Counted from the stretch's first letter, positions 1 through 5,153 are shown. The stretch is DNA of 5,548 nt from CAZHLD01 sp964533185 (GCA_964533185.1 CAZHLD010000111.1:1-5548); one strand, 5' to 3'. The notes: generated by a model from the letters alone, not told the origin. Program-made: numbers and translations.

Positions 1-52
1 AACAGGATCGCAATCCCTGGAGATGAAAGAGACATTTCGATGCCCCCTGCGC

Positions 53-361
53 CTAGAGTTCCAGCTCAATGTCCGGACCATTCACCCGGACTTTGTAGCA
101 GCCCACCCCTTGCGGTGCCGGCGGCCCGAGCACCTCGCCGGTGCTGACCTTGAACTTGGCGCCATGCCAGGGGCAAGTGACCTCGTCGCCCTCGAGCTCC
201 CCCTCGGAGAGAGGGCCGCCGCGATGCGTACAGGTGTTGTCAATGGCGTGGAACTTGCCGTCCACGTTGAACAGGGCGATCTTCTTTCCTTGCACCTCGA
301 CCAACTTGCCGCGGTTAGGTTCAAGCTCGCTCGCCTGCGCTACTTTGACATATTCGGGCAT
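53..361 (-). CDS. Rieske-type [2Fe-2S] ferredoxin
   Basis: This is a small soluble electron carrier of the Rieske ferredoxin family, the group that includes ferredoxin subunits of ring-hydroxylating dioxygenases and NirD-like proteins. The 102-residue product has the complete cluster-binding pattern: Cys44-x-His46 (in CTHRGG) and, 16 residues after His46, Cys63-x2-His66 (in CPWHGAKF). The two Cys and two His bind one [2Fe-2S] cluster. The protein has full family length and no signal peptide or membrane segment, so it should be cytoplasmic. The start is supported by a GAGGAGG ribosome-binding site five bases upstream of the ATG. It lies 127 bp downstream of the 7Fe ferredoxin on the same strand and is probably cotranscribed with it. 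No oxygenase alpha subunit or reductase is visible, so its partner enzyme is unknown. Only 52 bp remain after the stop, and I see no terminator there. Confidence 0.93.
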   Translation of the reverse strand: MPEYVKVAQASELEPNRGKLVEVQGKKIALFNVDGKFHAIDNTCTHRGGPLSEGELEGDEVTCPWHGAKFKVSTGEVLGPPAPQGVGCYKVRVNGPDIELEL

Positions 362-488
362 GCTCGCCTCCTCGATCGCTTCACTTTCCTGCGGCGTGCT
401 GTCCGGTCAGGATTGGTGAAGACCCTCGACGCCCTCCGTGTCCCGGTTGTCGTGCGGAGAAATATAGGCTCGCCCGGTGGGTCGCCAC

Positions 489-791
489 CTATCCAGCCGC
501 TGGCTTGAAATAGTCAGCATTGATTGGCGTATAGTTGGCCCACTTTTCTGGCAGATCTTCGAGCACGAAAATAGCTGTCACCGGGCAGACTGGAACGCAA
601 GCGCCGCAGTCAATGCACTCCTGTGGGTTTATATAGAGCTGCGGCACTTCGTCGAAGTTTTTTGTTCCTAGGTTCTCTGGCCCGCCGTGATAATCGCGAT
701 TTTTAGCCGGGTGGATGCAATCAACCGGGCACACATCCACACACGCGGTGTCCTTGGTGCCGATGCAGGGCTCAGCAATGATGTACGCCAT
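489..791 (-). CDS. 7Fe ferredoxin ([3Fe-4S][4Fe-4S])
   Basis: This is a low-potential cytoplasmic electron carrier of the FdxA-like 7Fe ferredoxin family. The 100-residue product carries Cys9-x7-Cys17-x3-Cys21-Pro and Cys59-x2-Cys62-x2-Cys65-x3-Cys69-Pro. The x7 spacing in the first motif is the arrangement expected for one [3Fe-4S] plus one [4Fe-4S] cluster. Cys25 corresponds to the extra free cysteine known in several 7Fe ferredoxins. About 33 residues separate the two motifs, longer than in the shortest family members, with a Gly/Asn-rich insert near 35-50. The C-terminus (about 78-100, PEKWANY) is the usual family extension. The ATG has a GGGAG ribosome-binding site seven bases upstream. 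The gene is divergent from a SufR-like Fe-S regulator, which makes it a natural target of that regulator (inference). A small GGTGG/CCACC hairpin (476-489) begins at the stop codon, before the Rieske gene. Confidence 0.94.
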   Translation of the reverse strand: MAYIIAEPCIGTKDTACVDVCPVDCIHPAKNRDYHGGPENLGTKNFDEVPQLYINPQECIDCGACVPVCPVTAIFVLEDLPEKWANYTPINADYFKPAAG

Positions 792-830
792 TGGCTGGCT
801 CCCTCTTCACCCTACGGCGGGGCAGATAAT

Positions 831-867
831 TTGTCAACATCAACCTTTACAAATGCTAGATTGTCAA
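831..867. promoter_or_regulatory. Paired TTGTCAA candidate operator sites
   Basis: The 104-bp divergent intergenic region contains the same heptamer, TTGTCAA, at 831-837 and 861-867. It is a TTG-N-CAA palindrome, and the two copies are exactly 30 bp apart, about three helical turns, so both would face the same side of the helix. The right-hand copy overlaps the -35 hexamer of the regulator's predicted promoter. This suits autoregulation and control of the divergent ferredoxin operon by the SufR-like protein, but binding is inferred. Confidence 0.45.
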
Positions 868-889
868 ATCCACCGACCCCAACTAGAAT
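861..889 (+). promoter_or_regulatory. Promoter of the SufR-like regulator (leaderless)
   Basis: The -35 hexamer TTGTCA (861-866, five of six consensus bases) is followed by a 17-bp spacer and the -10 hexamer TAGAAT (884-889, five of six). Transcription starting about seven bases after the -10 would begin at 896, the A of the regulator's ATG. There is no convincing ribosome-binding site upstream of that ATG, which supports a leaderless mRNA. Confidence 0.6.
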
Positions 890-895
890 GGGCAC

Positions 896-1585
896 ATGAA
901 CGAGCCTGCGCTGATCAGCCCCGCCGAACGGCGTGTTCTTGCCTATCTGAAGCTCATCGGCCGATGCGAGGTGAAAGCCATGGCCCGTTCCCTCCAGGTG
1001 ACCGCCATGGCTGTTCGCCACCATTTAGCTGTGTTGGAGAAAGCGGGTTTGGTCAAGACGACCCTAGAACGACGCGGCGTGGGGCGACCCCACTATGTTT
1101 ATTCTTTGAGTGCCAGCGCGGATGCCTTTTTCCCGAACGAGTACGGGATGCTGGCGAGCAACCTCATCCGCTCCATTGTTGACCTGGATGGAGAGACCCA
1201 ACTGGCCCGCATCTTCGAGCACATGAAAGAAGCGACGGTAGCCCGATACTCCTCGCGCATGGCGGGCAAGCCACTGCGGGGACGCGTGGCCGAAATGGCC
1301 AAGATAATGACCGAGGCGGGCTACATGGCCGAATGGGAACAACTGGATCACCGCACGTTCCAGATTACTGAGCACAACTGCGCCATTGCCCGTGTGGCGC
1401 AGCAATGTCAACATGCTTGCGTGTGCGAACTGTCCATGTTCCGAGAGCTCCTTCAGGCCACCGTGAGCCGGCAAGAACATATTGTGGCCGGCGATCCCTG
1501 TTGTCGCTACGTAGTTCAGTCCCGGCAAGCGCGCCAGCCAGCCAAAGAGCGAAGATGGCAATCGTCAAGAACTCGAGCTGTTTGA
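896..1585 (+). CDS. SufR-like iron-sulfur winged-helix regulator
   Basis: This is a DNA-binding regulator that probably senses Fe-S status. Residues about 10-70 form a DeoR/ArsR-like winged helix-turn-helix: the recognition helix lies near 35-50 (TAMAVRHHLAVLEKAGLV) and the wing near 58-69 (RRGVGRPHYVY). The C-terminal part has a cysteine cluster: Cys162, Cys171, Cys175, Cys177 and Cys202/Cys203, ending in the motif EHIVAGDPCCRY. Cys162, Cys175 and Cys203 reproduce the 13- and 28-residue spacings I recall for the cluster ligands of SufR, repressor of the suf Fe-S assembly operon. No suf genes are present; the neighbours are two Fe-S electron carriers on the opposite strand. About 20 basic residues at the C-terminus look disordered. 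At 229 residues it has family-like length. The function as an Fe-S-responsive regulator of the divergent operon is inferred. A plain ArsR-family metalloregulator is the alternative. Confidence 0.82.
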   Translation: MNEPALISPAERRVLAYLKLIGRCEVKAMARSLQVTAMAVRHHLAVLEKAGLVKTTLERRGVGRPHYVYSLSASADAFFPNEYGMLASNLIRSIVDLDGETQLARIFEHMKEATVARYSSRMAGKPLRGRVAEMAKIMTEAGYMAEWEQLDHRTFQITEHNCAIARVAQQCQHACVCELSMFRELLQATVSRQEHIVAGDPCCRYVVQSRQARQPAKERRWQSSRTRAV

Positions 1586-1626
1586 TCGCTCGTTGTGGTC
1601 CGTCGCCCCAACCACGCGGGGCTTGA

Positions 1627-1721
1627 TCGGCGACCTAGTTCCCATCCGCCTAAGGCGGACAGTATCATCGGCCCTGCGGGGCTTAACTTGAGCCGTTTTG
1701 CGGGCGTCCGAGCCCGCAGGC
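1627..1721 (-). repeat. 5S rRNA-derived repeat A
   Basis: On the minus strand this reads as a remodelled 3' portion of 5S rRNA. In order: a GC hairpin (1700-1705 with 1712-1717), a block with the typical 5S string AAGTTAAGCCCCGC, then GGGCCGATGATACTG, a replaced helix IV (TCCGCC-TAA-GGCGGA, 1645-1659), and TGGGAACTAGGTCGCCG. Positions 1676-1721 are identical over 46 bp to element C. The usual 3' end (GCCGCCAGGA) is lost, and a short GCCCC/GGGGC hairpin (1605-1622) without a T-run stands where the other copies have a terminator, so this copy looks decayed. It lies just after the plus-strand regulator gene and upstream of vapBC. The stretch 1722-1850 shows nothing recognisable. Confidence 0.82.
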
Positions 1722-1850
1722 ACAGACAAGGATTTCGCACGGGAGTAAAACAAAAAGGCCAACCCGCCACCATCAACATCCGCGCTCATCCTTTGCTCCA
1801 GAACGTCGCAGACCCGCTGAGGGCACTTTCGGTTGACACCGGGAGTGCAA

Positions 1851-1892
1851 TGTGTAAGTCTATGTGTGTAATGTGTAGCTCATTGTGTAGCT
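1851..1892 (+). promoter_or_regulatory. TGTGTA repeat cluster upstream of vapBC
   Basis: TGTGTA occurs four times, at 1851, 1865, 1872 and 1884. The last two are part of a 9-bp direct repeat TGTGTAGCT with a 12-bp period. A TTGACA hexamer lies just upstream (1833-1838), and TGTAAT (1867-1872) could serve as a -10, but their spacing is not canonical. VapBC complexes normally repress their own promoter, so this cluster is the likely operator/promoter region. Confidence 0.5.
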
Positions 1893-1907
1893 TTCTGGGA
1901 GTTTCGC

Positions 1908-2111
1908 ATGCCCACCAACCTCGCCATTGACGGCAAACTCTTGGAGGAGGCCCTGCGCATCGGCGGCAAACGCACCAAACGCGATACCGTCAACGAAGCC
2001 CTCCGCGAGTACATTCTCTTTCGCAAGCGACTCAATGGTTTGGCAGCTCTCGGCACCATCGAGTTCGATCCGCGCTACCACTACAAGCGAGAGCGTCGCC
2101 GCAAGCGATGA
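1908..2111 (+). CDS. vapB: VapB-family antitoxin
   Basis: This is the antitoxin of a type II vapBC pair. The 67-residue protein has the N-terminal ribbon-helix-helix-like segment typical of this short VapB family (about 3-40: NLAID, LLEEALRIGG, KRDTVNEALREYI). A basic, extended C-terminal tail (about 50-67, ending in RRRKR) would wrap over the toxin. A GGGAG ribosome-binding site sits six bases before the ATG. The stop overlaps the toxin start by four bases (ATGA), which implies translational coupling. The antitoxin would neutralise VapC by direct binding, and the complex would repress the operon through the upstream TGTGTA repeats (inference). The assignment rests on family resemblance, length and position directly before a PIN toxin. 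Confidence 0.88.
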   Translation: MPTNLAIDGKLLEEALRIGGKRTKRDTVNEALREYILFRKRLNGLAALGTIEFDPRYHYKRERRRKR

Positions 2112-2518
2112 TTCTGCTCGATACCTCGGTGCTTTCCGCAGCCTATCGCCGCCGCCGCGGGAGCGCCCCCGAACCTTTCGCCGCCGCTCATTTGCGCCAG
2201 CTCGTCAAACACAATGCGCCGCTGGCCATTCCGGGAATCGTGTTTCAGGAATTGCTCTCCGGCGTGCGGACGGAAGAGCAATTTTCGAGGCTGCAGATGT
2301 TGCTGGAGAGCTTTCCAATCGTCTCGGCCAGGCCTCCCGACCACGTCGCCGCAGCCCGGCTCTTCAATGCGTGTCGCAGCAAAGGAGTCGCCGCCACCCT
2401 CATCGACTGCCTCATCGCTTCACAAGCGGCGGGACGGCATGTGGCCTTGTGGTCCTTCGACCACGACTTCGCCCGGATTGCGCGGTTCACAGACCTGAAG
2501 CTTTATCACGCTCCCTGA
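2108..2518 (+). CDS. vapC: VapC-family PIN-domain toxin ribonuclease
   Basis: This is the toxin of the pair, a PIN-domain Mg2+-dependent endoribonuclease. VapC toxins typically cut tRNA or rRNA; the target here cannot be read from sequence. The whole 136-residue protein is one PIN domain with its acidic active site intact: Asp5 in the N-terminal LLDTSVL strand, Glu48 in VFQELL, Asp100 in ATLIDCLIA, and Asp118 in SFDHDFARIA, with Asp120 nearby. The spacing and length are normal for VapC, with no sign of truncation. It starts inside the vapB stop region (ATGA overlap). It is followed after 27 bp by a strong hairpin terminator (2545-2574) shared with repeat element B, and faces the convergent hydroxylase gene. 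Confidence 0.93.
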   Translation: MILLDTSVLSAAYRRRRGSAPEPFAAAHLRQLVKHNAPLAIPGIVFQELLSGVRTEEQFSRLQMLLESFPIVSARPPDHVAAARLFNACRSKGVAATLIDCLIASQAAGRHVALWSFDHDFARIARFTDLKLYHAP

Positions 2519-2544
2519 GAGGTCCAACGTCTTAGGTGCAAAGC

Positions 2545-2574
2545 AAAAAGGGCTCCGGCAAGCCGGGGCCTTTT
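2545..2574. terminator. Bidirectional terminator of element B and vapBC
   Basis: A nine-base stem, GGCTCCGGC (2551-2559) with GCCGGGGCC (2562-2570), is flanked by AAAAA on the left and TTTT on the right. It can terminate vapBC on the plus strand and the element B/hydroxylase transcript on the minus strand. One T-G wobble interrupts otherwise full pairing. Confidence 0.8.
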
Positions 2575-2585
2575 CGTCAAACTTA

Positions 2586-2652
2586 TCCTCGCAGCACGCT
2601 CTTTGCGTTCCCACCCGCCTGCGCCAAGGCTTCGGCGGACAGCATCATCGGC
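2586..2652 (-). repeat. 5S rRNA-derived repeat B, divergent short copy
   Basis: On the minus strand it keeps CCGATGATGCTG and GGGTGGGAACG, the two 5S strands flanking helix IV. The helix IV apex is replaced by a longer imperfect hairpin (CCGCC 2615-2619 with GGCGG 2634-2638, inner GCC-AA-GGC). The 5S 3' strand (normally GTAGGTCGCCGCC) is replaced by unrelated sequence that resembles the start of the insert in element D. Sequence upstream of the CCGATG strand is missing. It ends 12 bp before the hydroxylase stop codon and is followed after 15 nt by the 2545-2574 hairpin. Confidence 0.65.
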
Positions 2653-2664
2653 GTGGACGCTGCG

Positions 2665-3777
2665 CTATTTCCGCGCACCGAAAGGGAAAGTCAAATGTCG
2701 GAAGTAATTCTCCGGGACGGGATCGCCCTCGATGCCGTAACGCCCGGGCCACTGACCCGCGGGCATATGGTAGGTGCCGAACATGCGGTCAATCCACGGC
2801 AGGTGCACGGCGAAATTCTTGTCAATGGCTTCGCGTTCTTTGCCGTGATGCCAGTGATGGAATTGCGGAGTCACAATGACCTGCGCCAGCGCGCCGAACC
2901 GGAAGTTCACATTCGCATGGATAAACACGGCGTGGAAGGAGACGAACACCAGGTACGCATACACGGCCGGCTGCGCGAATCCCAACACGAACAGAGGAAC
3001 GAACGTCAGACCGCGTGTGACCACGATGTCCACGATGTGCAGCCGGGAACCGGCCAGCCAATCCATCTCCGTGCTGGAATGGTGGATGGCGTGGAACTTC
3101 CACAGCGTCGGCACGCGGTGAAACGCGCGGTGCACCCAGTATTCGGTGAAGTCGGCAACAAACAGGATTTCCAGGAATTGCAGCCAGAGCGGCTGCGCGG
3201 CGACGCTGTTCTGGATCACCGGCGTCACGGCCCAGCGGAAAAATACCGCCGCTGGAGCCATCGTCAGCAGCACGGTCACTTGCACCAACAAGTGGCTGAC
3301 AAAAAAATGCGCCAGGTCGGTGCGCCAGCCGGTGCGAAACACTTTCTGTTCGCGCAGGCGCGCGAACAGCCGCTCCATCGGTACAAACACCAGTGCCAGC
3401 AGCAGCACGTCGAGAAGAAACCAGTCCAGCCCAACGTAGTTCGACTTCTCGACCGCGCCTTCGACCGGAACTTCCGAGCCGCCCAGCAGCGAGGCAAAAA
3501 CGGAAAGAAAGATTCCGCTTAGACCGAGAAGCTTCCGCTGCCGCAGCACCACACTCACGATCCCCAGCACGAACGCGCCGAAAATCACCGCCTGGATCAG
3601 CCCGCGCACCAGATCCATCGGATAGATGTCGCGCAGCTCCGGAGTGGTCAGCAGCGACGGGAACAGCAGGCACAACACGGCGCCGAAACCCATCGTGCCC
3701 AGCGTGACGGAAAGCACTCCGCTGATCCAGCCGGAGCCGAAATGCCGGGGTGGTTCCGCGTGCGTCACGTCTTTCAT
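2665..3777 (-). CDS. Fatty-acid hydroxylase / sterol desaturase family membrane enzyme
   Basis: This is a membrane-bound di-iron oxygenase of the fatty acid hydroxylase/sterol desaturase superfamily, which uses O2 to hydroxylate or desaturate lipids. The substrate is not predictable. The 370-residue product has hydrophobic segments near 17-43, 59-78, 84-99, 117-134, 158-180 and 197-210, and again at 250-285. The histidine ligands are intact: HRAFH (216-220), HAIHH (229-233), His247, His282, His287, HHWHH (307-311) and His325. The N-terminal multi-pass region makes it longer than minimal family members. I chose the ATG at 3777. The frame stays open to a TTG at 3882, but that adds 35 Arg/Ser-rich residues lacking family character, and TATATT (3789-3794) suggests transcription begins just before the ATG. 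The ribosome-binding site is weak. It lies between repeat elements C and B and looks monocistronic. Confidence 0.9.
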   Translation of the reverse strand: MKDVTHAEPPRHFGSGWISGVLSVTLGTMGFGAVLCLLFPSLLTTPELRDIYPMDLVRGLIQAVIFGAFVLGIVSVVLRQRKLLGLSGIFLSVFASLLGGSEVPVEGAVEKSNYVGLDWFLLDVLLLALVFVPMERLFARLREQKVFRTGWRTDLAHFFVSHLLVQVTVLLTMAPAAVFFRWAVTPVIQNSVAAQPLWLQFLEILFVADFTEYWVHRAFHRVPTLWKFHAIHHSSTEMDWLAGSRLHIVDIVVTRGLTFVPLFVLGFAQPAVYAYLVFVSFHAVFIHANVNFRFGALAQVIVTPQFHHWHHGKEREAIDKNFAVHLPWIDRMFGTYHMPAGQWPGRYGIEGDPVPENYFRHLTFPFGARK

Positions 3778-3788
3778 TTCTGAACGCA

Positions 3789-3794
3789 AATATA
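3789..3794 (-). promoter_or_regulatory. Possible -10 box of the hydroxylase gene
   Basis: TATATT on the minus strand matches five of six -10 consensus bases. It lies 11 bases before the chosen ATG, so the leader would be only about five bases. The segment 17 bp upstream (CAGACG) is a poor -35. The call is tentative and serves mainly to support the ATG at 3777. Confidence 0.3.
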
Positions 3795-3892
3795 CTGCGA
3801 TTCGGCTGCGCCGTCTGGATTCCTCTTGCGGAGTGTTTCTCTTCTCGTTTGAGCGGCCCGATACACCGCGCCCGGATGCCAAGAGCGCAAGA

Positions 3893-3916
3893 GCCGCCCC
3901 GACGAATCGGGACGGC
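3893..3916 (-). terminator. Terminator-like hairpin of element C
   Basis: A ten-base stem with one mismatch (3893-3902 with 3907-3916) has a CGAA loop. On the minus strand it follows the 5S-like core of element C by 13 nt and shares the TCCCGA/TCGGGG stem with the hairpins of D and E. The tract after it (CTCTT) is poor in T, so termination may be weak. Confidence 0.5.
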
Positions 3917-3929
3917 CCTTGGGTGTTAA

Positions 3930-4030
3930 TCCTGGCGGCGACCTACGTTCCCATCCGCCCGTGGCGGACAGTATCATCCGCCCAGCGGGGCTTAACTTGA
4001 GCCGTTTTGCGGGCGTCCGAGCCCGCAGGC
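3930..4030 (-). repeat. 5S rRNA-derived repeat C, most complete derived copy
   Basis: On the minus strand it runs: GC hairpin (4009-4014 with 4021-4026), AAAACGGCTCAAGTTAAGCC, CCGCTGGGCGGATGATACTG, hairpin TCCGCC-CGT-GGCGGA (3954-3968), TGGGAACGTAGG, TCGCCGCCAGGA. From AAGTTAAGCC onward, order and spacing follow the 3' half of a bacterial 5S rRNA, except for the helix IV apex. The 5' half of a 5S is absent and the GC hairpin takes its place. The last 46 bp (3985-4030) are identical to element A. It lies downstream of hicA1 and upstream of the hydroxylase gene, in their direction of transcription. Confidence 0.85.
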
Positions 4031-4043
4031 GAAATCCCGCGCG

Positions 4044-4080
4044 CCCTGAGCAGAGCCGAAGGGAGCGCAGCGAGGGATCG
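4044..4080. repeat. REP-like palindromic stretch
   Basis: The stretch from CCCTGAGCAG to CAGCGAGGGATCG is built of short complementary blocks (CCCT/AGGG twice, GAGC and GCGC blocks) and resembles extragenic palindromic repeats found in many GC-rich bacteria. It occurs once here, directly beside element C, and may be a separate repeat that landed next to it. The flanking 4081-4187 shows no gene or clear signal. Confidence 0.45.
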
Positions 4081-4187
4081 GTTCTGTGTGGGAACGGGTG
4101 TGACCTTCGCGGTGTGGCCACCAGAAAACTGAGTAACCGAAATTCACACTGCGAACCTCGGCTGTGACAACTGAACTTGGCTGGCAA

Positions 4188-4207
4188 GCCCCGACGCGAA
4201 TCGGGGC
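4188..4207 (-). terminator. Hairpin after hicA1, weak terminator
   Basis: A perfect seven-base stem, GCCCCGA (4188-4194) with TCGGGGC (4201-4207), has a six-base loop and lies 15 bp after the hicA1 stop. The following minus-strand sequence (TTGCC) has no T-run, so it may be an RNA-end stabiliser or a decayed copy of the family's TCGGGG-stem terminators. Confidence 0.35.
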
Positions 4208-4222
4208 AACCGCTCAGGGCAA

Positions 4223-4429
4223 TCATCTAGCGCGGCGAAACTCTTCGAGCGTAAATCCGGCATCTTTCAGGATGCGGAGGAACAAGCCCTTGGGCAACTC
4301 CCCTCGGTGCATTGGGATCACGAGCGGCTTGCGTTCACGGTGCTCCAGGATAAGGTGAGATCCCGTTTGCCGGTCGATTCGATAGCCTTGTCGAAGCAAA
4401 AAACGAACCAGCCTGCGGACCGTGGTCAT
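4223..4429 (-). CDS. hicA: HicA-family toxin mRNA interferase (module 1)
   Basis: This is the toxin of a hicBA pair, a small dsRNA-binding-fold ribonuclease that cleaves mRNA. The 68-residue protein matches the HicA/YcfA layout: N-terminal helix (RLVRFLLRQGYRI), the loop with GSH in which His25 is the catalytic residue, beta strands (HLILEH, PLVIPMH), then the Gly-Leu segment before the C-terminal helix (LPKGLFLRILKDAG). It has full length for the family. The ATG directly follows the antitoxin's TAA with no spacer, so translation is coupled. It is only distantly related to the second HicA in this window. Downstream lie a short hairpin, a REP-like stretch and repeat element C. Confidence 0.9.
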   Translation of the reverse strand: MTTVRRLVRFLLRQGYRIDRQTGSHLILEHRERKPLVIPMHRGELPKGLFLRILKDAGFTLEEFRRAR

Positions 4430-4657
4430 TTACTCGACCGCGAGCGTGACCGTTTCTGCGTAGACAGTGCGGGTGGGCGGGATGGGCTTGCGCTTCTTTC
4501 GGCAATGCTCGATATGAAGGCGCATCGCCTGGAGGATGCTCTTCTTGGCGGCCTCGATCGTTCTGCCGATTCCATAGACTCCGGGAAAATCCTCGCTGTA
4601 GGCGTAGTAATGCTTGCCCTCTTTTTCAATTCTGATGGGATAGCTATAGAGAGTCAT
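4430..4657 (-). CDS. hicB: HicB-family antitoxin (module 1)
   Basis: This is the antitoxin that binds and masks HicA. The 75-residue protein contains the partly degenerate RNase H-like HicB domain: an N-terminal strand pair (YPIRIEKEGKHYYAYSED), the signature DFPGVYGIGRT (about 23-33), and a long helix (EAAKKSILQAMRLHIEH). The C-terminus has a Pro-rich turn and a strand (TVYAETVTLAVE). It lacks the C-terminal ribbon-helix-helix or HTH DNA-binding domain of longer HicB proteins, so autoregulation by this protein is doubtful. The antitoxin-first order is the reverse of E. coli hicAB. The ribosome-binding site is weak. Upstream, TTGCGG and TAGCAT with a 17-bp gap are a possible weak promoter between the element D terminator and the ATG. 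Confidence 0.88.
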   Translation of the reverse strand: MTLYSYPIRIEKEGKHYYAYSEDFPGVYGIGRTIEAAKKSILQAMRLHIEHCRKKRKPIPPTRTVYAETVTLAVE

Positions 4658-4742
4658 GTATGTCTCAGGCGCTTGCCCCTATAGGCATGCTACCGCAAGC
4701 AGCGCTCCACCGCAAAACAAGGTTGCCCTGAAAACAAAAAAC

Positions 4743-4765
4743 GCGTCCCGACAGTGTCGGGACGC
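4743..4765. terminator. Strong bidirectional terminator of element D / hicBA2
   Basis: A perfect ten-base stem, GCGTCCCGAC (4743-4752) with GTCGGGACGC (4756-4765), has a three-base loop. On the minus strand it is followed by GTTTTTTGTTTT, a classic intrinsic terminator tail. On the plus strand it is followed by CTTTT. It stops the hicBA2/element D transcript before hicBA1 and lies 13 nt past the 5S-like core. Confidence 0.88.
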
Positions 4766-4778
4766 CTTTTGATTCTTT

Positions 4779-4910
4779 TCCTGGCGGCACGCTTCTTGTG
4801 TCCCGAGGGTGTGGATCGGGACACGCCCTTTGTGTTCCGATGCTCTTTATCGGGACGACCTACGTTCCCATCCGCCCGTGGCGGACAGTATCATCGGCCC
4901 AGCGGGGCTT
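4779..4910 (-). repeat. 5S rRNA-derived repeat D with 68-bp insert
   Basis: On the minus strand it reads AAGCCCCGCTGGGCCGATGA, TACTG, hairpin TCCGCC-CGT-GGCGGA (4871-4885), TGGGAACGTAGGTC, then, after a 68-bp interruption (4789-4856), GCCGCCAGGA. The interruption contains two more hairpins with TCCCGA/TCGGGA-type stems (4798-4824 and 4834-4856) and looks like an extra copy of a terminator and spacer. The homology with C stops at 4910, so the 46-bp block with the GC hairpin is missing apart from its first 9 bases. It begins 18 bp after the hicA2 stop. Confidence 0.8.
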
Positions 4911-4928
4911 GGTTAGCGCATTGCAAGC

Positions 4929-5153
4929 TCAGGACGAGATTCCCAGCTCCTGAGGGGTCATCTTCACATCTTTCAAGATGGACCTCAACAAGCCCGGGCC
5001 GATCTCCTCGCCGGCGTGGACTGGCACCACCGTTTGTCGTCCGTCAGGATGCTTCAGAGAGATATGGCTACCGCGCGTCCTCACAATCGCGAAGCCTGAT
5101 TTCTGGAGGGCACGGACCAGACCCTTCCCTTTGAGTCGGGGAAGCCGCGTCAT
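4929..5153 (-). CDS. hicA: HicA-family toxin mRNA interferase (module 2)
   Basis: This is the toxin of the second hicBA pair. The 74-residue protein shows the full HicA fold: N-terminal LKGKGLVRALQKSGF helix, the catalytic loop RGSH with His30, strands (ISLKHPDG, TVVPVH), the AGEEIGPGLLRSILKD segment and a C-terminal helix (TPQEL). The PVHAGEEIGPG motif is the common, well-conserved HicA form. Module 1 has a divergent PMHRGELPKG there, so the two toxins belong to different subgroups and are not a recent duplication. The ATG overlaps the antitoxin stop by four bases (ATGA), indicating translational coupling. Element D and a strong terminator follow 18 bp later, so transcription of the pair likely ends there. 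Confidence 0.93.
   Translation of the reverse strand: MTRLPRLKGKGLVRALQKSGFAIVRTRGSHISLKHPDGRQTVVPVHAGEEIGPGLLRSILKDVKMTPQELGISS

Noticed and set aside
362..488. Separate promoter between the ferredoxin and Rieske genes
   Set aside because: A TATATT hexamer exists on the minus strand, but the position 17 bp upstream has no -35-like sequence. Cotranscription is the simpler reading.
23..508. 161-codon plus-strand frame over the Rieske gene
   Set aside because: It is antisense to a clear Rieske ferredoxin, with no family resemblance and no ribosome-binding site.
2536..3522. 328-codon plus-strand frame across the hydroxylase region
   Set aside because: It is antisense to a gene with intact histidine motifs. 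Its translation is rich in His/Gln/Arg with no recognisable domain, as expected of a shadow frame in GC-rich DNA.
3778..3882. N-terminal extension of the hydroxylase to a TTG at 3882
   Set aside because: The extra 35 residues are Arg/Ser-rich and unlike the family. No ribosome-binding site precedes the TTG, and it lies just past the element C hairpin.
1627..4030. attC-like integron sites: GCTTAAC in A and C fits the RYYYAAC core and the array looks cassette-like
   Set aside because: The heptamer is part of the conserved 5S string GTTAAGC. No opposing GTTRRRY partner is placed to make an attC, and no integrase is present.
4081..4187. Small gene or RNA between element C and hicA1
   Set aside because: Only short imperfect repeats (GGTGTG twice) were seen. 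There is no start with a ribosome-binding site and no stable long structure.
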